Shown: positions 14,863-18,285 of the stretch, one piece after another
Numbering within the stretch: the first letter of the stretch is position 1
How the letters are laid out: each line of letters starts with the position of its first letter
From: UBA8752 sp964223495
GTDB taxonomy: Bacteria > Bacteroidota > Bacteroidia > Flavobacteriales_D > Sanyastnellaceae
Assembly: GCA_964223495.1 (NCBI GenBank)
Contig: CAXQGL010000046.1
Coordinates: 1-18,285, forward strand
DNA: 18,285 nucleotides
Reading direction: 5' to 3'
Translations under genes and position numbers: made by a program
Notes under the pieces: model-generated
What the model saw: only the letters and a program-made list of their open reading frames with translations
The model's database searches: none
Told to the model about the DNA's origin: nothing

Positions 14863-16299
14863 ATGACGACCGGTTCTTCCAACACCCCGGAATCCGACCT
14901 CGGCCGGCGCCTCCAGGCCGCCTTGCCGGAACTGGAGGTGAGGGACAGCGCGGAGTTCAGGAACGAACACAGCCGGGACCACACCGAGGACCTCCAATTC
15001 CTGCCGGACATCGTCGTCTTCCCGGACTCAACGGAACAGGTGAGCCGCATCCTGCGCTGGGCACACGGAGAGGGGCTTCCCGTAACGGCGGCCGGAGCAT
15101 GGACGGGATTGAGCGGTGGCGCCCTGCCCGTTCGCGGCGGCATCAGCCTGAGCACAAAACGGCTCAACCGAATCGTCCGCATTGACGAATTGCACCATCA
15201 GCTCGTGGTCCAACCCGGCGTCATCGTCCAGGAAATGCAGGAGGCCGTCCAGAAAAAAGGCCTTTTATATGCCGTCGACCCCGCGAGCAGGGGCAGCTGC
15301 ACCATCGGGGGCAACCTCGCGGAGAACAGCGGAGGGCCGCGCGCCGTGAAATACGGCGTCACCAAGGACTGGGTCCTGAACCTCGAGGTCGTGCTGGCCG
15401 ATGGCACCGTCATCCGGACGGGAGCCGATACCTTGAAGAACAGCACGGGCTACAATCTCACACAACTGATGGTGGGATCCGAAGGCACCCTGGGCATCAT
15501 CACGGAAGCGACGCTCAAGCTCCTGCCATGGCCCCGCTTCAACGCCTTGATCCTGGTCCCCTTCGAAGATGCGGCCGATGCCTGCCGGGCTGTGGCCGGG
15601 CTCTTCCAGGATGGAAACCAACCCAGCGCACTGGAATTCATGGAACGTGCCGCCATCGAATTGGCCATGCATTTCACCGGCGATCACAGCCTGAAGCTGG
15701 AGGAGGACACCCAGGCCCACCTGCTCATCGAAGTCGACGCATTCCGTGAAGAAGACCTGTGGCCCCAACTCGAACGCATCACCACTTCACTGGAACGGTT
15801 CAATCCCGGCGAGCTGCTCATGGCGGAGGATGCAGCCGGCAAGGACCGACTGTGGAACCTGCGCCGCAAGGTGGGAGAGGCCGTGAAGGCCCACTCCACC
15901 TACAAGGAAGAGGATACAGTGGTGCCCCGTGGACACCTGCCGGCACTGCTGGCCGCCGTCAAGCGCATCGGCAAGGAATACGGATTCGACAGTGTCTGTT
16001 ATGGCCACGCCGGCGATGGAAACCTCCACGTCAACATCCTTCGGGGCGACCTTCCGGAAGAGCAATGGGTCCGCACGCTGCCCGAGGCGATCAGGGCCTT
16101 GTTTCGCGAAGTCATCGGAATGGGCGGCACACTGAGTGGCGAACACGGGATCGGATGGGTCCAGAAACCCTACATGGACCTGAGGTTTAGTCCCGCCGAA
16201 CTCGCCCTCCAACGCAGAATCAAGGACGCCTTCGACCCTGTCCACATCCTGAACCCGGACAAAATCCTGCCCGAAGCCGAGCAGAACGAGCAGGATTGA
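14863..16299 (+). CDS. GlcD-like FAD-binding oxidase (glycolate/D-lactate dehydrogenase family)
   Basis: From the ATG at 14863 the product is 478 residues. The frame is open further upstream, but only antisense to the DPP IV gene. An N-terminal FAD-binding (VAO/PCMH-type) domain contains AAGAWTGLSGGALPVRGG (about 75-92) and CTIGGNLAENSGGPRAVKYG. The C-terminal FAD-oxidase domain has YGHAGDGNLHVNI (about 380-392) and SGEHGIGWVQKPYM (about 423-436). These features and the length match GlcD and bacterial D-lactate dehydrogenases, which oxidise 2-hydroxy acids to 2-oxo acids. Which acid is used here cannot be told, and no GlcE/GlcF partner lies in the window. It reads toward fabI with a 32-bp gap, so the two may share a transcript. 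Confidence 0.92.
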   Translation: MTTGSSNTPESDLGRRLQAALPELEVRDSAEFRNEHSRDHTEDLQFLPDIVVFPDSTEQVSRILRWAHGEGLPVTAAGAWTGLSGGALPVRGGISLSTKRLNRIVRIDELHHQLVVQPGVIVQEMQEAVQKKGLLYAVDPASRGSCTIGGNLAENSGGPRAVKYGVTKDWVLNLEVVLADGTVIRTGADTLKNSTGYNLTQLMVGSEGTLGIITEATLKLLPWPRFNALILVPFEDAADACRAVAGLFQDGNQPSALEFMERAAIELAMHFTGDHSLKLEEDTQAHLLIEVDAFREEDLWPQLERITTSLERFNPGELLMAEDAAGKDRLWNLRRKVGEAVKAHSTYKEEDTVVPRGHLPALLAAVKRIGKEYGFDSVCYGHAGDGNLHVNILRGDLPEEQWVRTLPEAIRALFREVIGMGGTLSGEHGIGWVQKPYMDLRFSPAELALQRRIKDAFDPVHILNPDKILPEAEQNEQD

Positions 16300-16331
16300 A
16301 CTTATTTCGCCCCTTCAGACACCACTGAACC

Positions 16332-17450
16332 ATGAACCTCCTCGAAGGAAAGAAGGGCATCATCTTCGGCGCCCTGAACGACATGTCCATCGCCTGGAAG
16401 ACGGCGGAGACCGTGCACCGTATGGGTGCCGAGATCGTGTTGACCAACGCCCCCGTCGCCATGCGCATGGGTGAAATCCACAAGCTGGCCGAGCAATGCG
16501 GCAATGCGCCGGTCATCCCGGCCGACGCCACCAGCATGGAGGACCTCAAGGCCCTCTTCGAAGGCGCCATGGAGCACTTCGGCGGGAAGGTCGACTTCGT
16601 GCTGCACTCCATTGGCATGTCGCCCAACGTCCGCAAGGGCAAGCACTACACCGGGCTCAATTACAGCTACCTCGAGAAGACCTTCGACGTCAGCGCCGTC
16701 AGCCTGCACAAGACGCTGCAGACCGCCATGGAGCTAGACGCCATCAACGAATGGGGCAGCGTGGTCGGATTGAGCTACATCGCCGCCCAGCGCACCTTTC
16801 CGGATTACGGGGACATGGCCGACGCCACCAGCATGGAGGACCTGAAGGCCCTCTTCGAAGGCGCCATGGAGCACTTCGGCGGCAAGGTCGACTTCGTCCT
16901 GCACTCTATCGGCATGTCGCCCAACGTCCGCAAGGGCAAGCACTATACCGGCCTCAACTACGGCTACCTCGAGAAGACCCTCGATGTCAGTGCCATCAGC
17001 CTTCACAAGACGCTGCAGACCGCCATGGAGCTCGACGCCATCAACGAGTGGGGCAGTGTCGTCGGCCTCAGCTACATCGCCGCCCAGCGCACCTTCCCTG
17101 ACTACGGCGACATGGCCGACGCCAAGAGCCTGCTCGAGAGCATCGCCCGCAGCTTCGGCTACCACTATGGCACGGAGAAGAATGTCCGCATCAATACGGT
17201 CAGCCAGAGCCCGACGGTCACTACGGCAGGCAGCGGCGTCAAGGGCTTTGACGAGTTCATCGCCTACAGTGAGGCCATGAGTCCACTGGGCAATGCTACC
17301 GGACAGGCCTGTGCCGATTACTGTGCCACCCTGTTCAGCGACCTGACCCGTTACGTGACGATGCAGAACCTCTTCCACGACGGCGGATTCTCGAATACCG
17401 GCGTGAGCATGGAGGTCATTTCCAAGTTCGCGACCGAAAACGAGGATTGA
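16332..17450 (+). CDS. fabI: enoyl-[acyl-carrier-protein] reductase FabI with an internal 99-residue tandem duplication
   Basis: FabI carries out the last reduction of each fatty acid elongation round (trans-2-enoyl-ACP to acyl-ACP, NADH-dependent). The start MNLLEGKKGIIFGALNDMSI (Rossmann loop), HSIG motifs and the C-terminal DGGFSNTGVS are characteristic of the Bacteroidota form. The protein is 372 residues instead of about 270 because residues 64-162 are repeated as 163-261. Each copy contains HSIG (92-95, 191-194) and both active-site tyrosines (Y149/Y159 and Y248/Y258). Only copy 2 is followed directly by the catalytic Lys (Y258...K265); copy 1 has Thr166 there. The copies differ at S112/G211, F118/L217 and V123/I222. 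The frame is intact throughout. Whether the product folds with one copy looped out or is inactive cannot be told. An assembly join of two strains is the main alternative. Confidence 0.93.
   Translation: MNLLEGKKGIIFGALNDMSIAWKTAETVHRMGAEIVLTNAPVAMRMGEIHKLAEQCGNAPVIPADATSMEDLKALFEGAMEHFGGKVDFVLHSIGMSPNVRKGKHYTGLNYSYLEKTFDVSAVSLHKTLQTAMELDAINEWGSVVGLSYIAAQRTFPDYGDMADATSMEDLKALFEGAMEHFGGKVDFVLHSIGMSPNVRKGKHYTGLNYGYLEKTLDVSAISLHKTLQTAMELDAINEWGSVVGLSYIAAQRTFPDYGDMADAKSLLESIARSFGYHYGTEKNVRINTVSQSPTVTTAGSGVKGFDEFIAYSEAMSPLGNATGQACADYCATLFSDLTRYVTMQNLFHDGGFSNTGVSMEVISKFATENED
16521..16817 (+). repeat. tandem duplication in fabI, copy 1 (297 bp)
   Basis: This unit encodes residues 64-162 of the FabI product, from ADATSMED to the end of PDYGDM. 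It is directly adjacent to copy 2 and in frame. It starts at GCCGACGCCA, which recurs at 16818 and at 17115. By hand alignment it differs from copy 2 at 25 of 297 positions (about 92% identity), with 21 silent and 3 replacement codon differences. Confidence 0.97.
16818..17114 (+). repeat. tandem duplication in fabI, copy 2 (297 bp)
   Basis: This unit encodes residues 163-261. The following bases GCCGACGCCA AG restore the normal FabI continuation ADAKSLLESIARSFG, so copy 2 joins the normal C-terminal part including the catalytic Lys265. There are no indels relative to copy 1. Confidence 0.97.
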
Positions 17451-17457
17451 ATGGGGC

Positions 17458-17488
17458 TTGCGGCGTAAATTTTATACGCAAACCGCAA
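17458..17488 (+). promoter_or_regulatory. candidate promoter/dyad upstream of aspartokinase
   Basis: The gap between fabI and the aspartokinase gene is 84 bp and locally AT-rich. TAAATTTT at 17466-17473 matches the -7 consensus TAnnTTTG except for the last base. It lies inside an imperfect dyad: TTGCGG-CGTA on the left and TACG-(4 nt)-CCGCAA on the right. The dyad could be an operator or an RNA hairpin. No T tract follows, so it is a poor terminator. The expected leader is about 50 nt. Confidence 0.4.
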
Positions 17489-17534
17489 CCTCCCGTTGAA
17501 CGATGCGTAGGGTGGTATCCAATCAGCTCCTGCC

Positions 17535-18285
17535 ATGCAGATCCTGAAATTCGGAGGCTCCTCCGTTGCCAACCCTGACCGCATCCGCGCGTGCGGCCGT
17601 GTGCTGTCCCACAAGCGCCAGCAAGACGGCTACCGCGCCATGGTCGTGTGTTCCGCCCTCGGCGGCATCACCGACGCCCTGACCGAAGCCGGCAACCTCG
17701 CCCGTCAAGGCGATGGCGGCTACCGCGTCGTGGCCCGCGAAATCCGGGACCGCCACATCCAGTGTGCCCTCGACCTGCTCGAGAGCGACACCTATGCCGC
17801 CATCGAAGCGGAACTCAAGGAACGGCTCAGCCACCTCGACGACCTGTTGTACGGCATTTTCCTGCTGCGCGAGGCCAGTGCCCGCACATTGGACGAGCTG
17901 ACGGGACTGGGTGAGCGGCTGTCCGTGCCCATCATGTGGGGCCATTGTCGCGACCTCGGGTTCAACCCGCAGCGCCTCGATGCCCTCGAGCTCATGTGCA
18001 CCGACGACCAATACGGCTCGGCCAGGCTCGACGTCAACGCTTCGCGCGACCGCTTCGCCCACGCCGGATTCGACGAGGGAGACCTCTTCCTCATGGAAGG
18101 CTTCATCGGCAGCGCCCCCGACGGAACGCCCACAACACTCGGCAGGGGAGGCAGCGACCTGAGCGCCGCCTATGCCGCCTGCTTTCTGGACGCCACCGTC
18201 CTCGAAAAGTGGACGGATGTGGCCGGCATGATGACCGCCGATCCGCGCATGGTGCCTTCGGCCCGGGTCATCGATGAATTGAGCT
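17535..18285 (+). CDS. aspartokinase, N-terminal part (probably bifunctional ThrA-type), cut by window end
   Basis: The frame is open from ATG 17535 to the end of the window (250 codons, no stop). It encodes an aspartate kinase catalytic domain: MQILKFGGSSVANPDRI at the N-terminus (ATP-site KFGGSS), LDELTGLGERLSVPIM, TLGRGGSDLSAAYAA and EKWTDVAGMMTADPR. It phosphorylates L-aspartate at the first step toward lysine, threonine and methionine. The N-terminal style resembles fused aspartokinase/homoserine dehydrogenases of Bacteroidota, but the regulatory ACT and dehydrogenase parts would lie beyond the window, so mono- versus bifunctional cannot be decided. It follows fabI by 84 bp with a candidate promoter between. 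Confidence 0.92.
   Translation, partial: MQILKFGGSSVANPDRIRACGRVLSHKRQQDGYRAMVVCSALGGITDALTEAGNLARQGDGGYRVVAREIRDRHIQCALDLLESDTYAAIEAELKERLSHLDDLLYGIFLLREASARTLDELTGLGERLSVPIMWGHCRDLGFNPQRLDALELMCTDDQYGSARLDVNASRDRFAHAGFDEGDLFLMEGFIGSAPDGTPTTLGRGGSDLSAAYAACFLDATVLEKWTDVAGMMTADPRMVPSARVIDELS

Noticed and set aside
12636..15185. Long plus-strand open frames opposite DPP IV (12636-13601, 13704-15185)
   Set aside because: They are shadows of the DPP IV gene. The second also runs into the GlcD-like gene in another frame.
16332..17450. fabI as a pseudogene
   Set aside because: The frame is uninterrupted, the duplication is a multiple of three, and differences between copies are mostly silent, which argues for a maintained coding sequence.
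17451..17468. Tiny ATG...TAA frame (5 codons) after fabI as a leader peptide for aspartokinase attenuation
   Set aside because: It encodes no Thr, Ile or Lys run, and no terminator/antiterminator pair follows.

Overview
This is a GC-rich bacterial chromosomal segment, about 60% GC by eye except for the AT-richer first kilobase. It most likely comes from a member of the Bacteroidota, probably an aquatic Flavobacteriales-like lineage. Several features support this. Both tRNA genes are preceded by the Bacteroidota-type -7 element TAnnTTTG or a near match. Secreted proteins carry the 'GCTDP...DDGSC' linker repeats and dockerin-like 'DxNxDG...G' ends that are common in marine Bacteroidota. The FabI is of the Bacteroidota type, and starts generally lack Shine-Dalgarno sequences. 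I saw no phage, IS element, CRISPR array or defence system. Most of the window is core metabolism with a few envelope or secreted proteins.

Layout. (1) 124-927 (+) encodes a secreted pentapeptide-repeat protein in AT-richer DNA. (2) A minus-strand block reads from 4850 down to 989: alanine dehydrogenase, a secreted multidomain GH16 glucanase, and a PmtA-like methyltransferase. (3) 5007-5882 holds two serine tRNA genes (anticodons CGA and TGA, both minus strand) flanking a plus-strand DinB-family protein. (4) 5882-7099 (+) is a membrane sterol-desaturase/fatty-acid-hydroxylase protein with a GTG start. (5) A minus-strand operon-like block reads from 10280 down to 7021: citrate synthase, an enoyl-CoA hydratase-family protein 3 bp downstream, a membrane-anchored M15/DUF5715-like peptidase, and a small protein coupled by an ATGA overlap. 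(6) An exported thioredoxin-like protein (10926-10384) is bounded on both sides by strong hairpins. (7) A minus-strand pair reads from 14798 down to 11017: an exported dipeptidyl-peptidase IV followed by a POT-family di/tripeptide importer, which fits a peptide scavenging route. (8) From 14863 on the plus strand come a GlcD-like FAD oxidase, enoyl-ACP reductase FabI, and the start of an aspartokinase (probably ThrA-type) that runs off the window.

The standout is fabI (16332-17450). It contains an in-frame tandem duplication of exactly 297 bp (99 codons), giving 372 residues where the family usually has about 270. The copies (16521-16817 and 16818-17114) differ at 25 nucleotides but only 3 amino acids, so both look maintained by selection. 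Alternatively, two strains may have been joined in assembly. The breakpoints sit at an 11-bp microhomology inside the catalytic Tyr-x6-Lys motif, so only the second copy is directly followed by the catalytic Lys. The rest of the window reads as ordinary chromosome with compact regulatory spacing.
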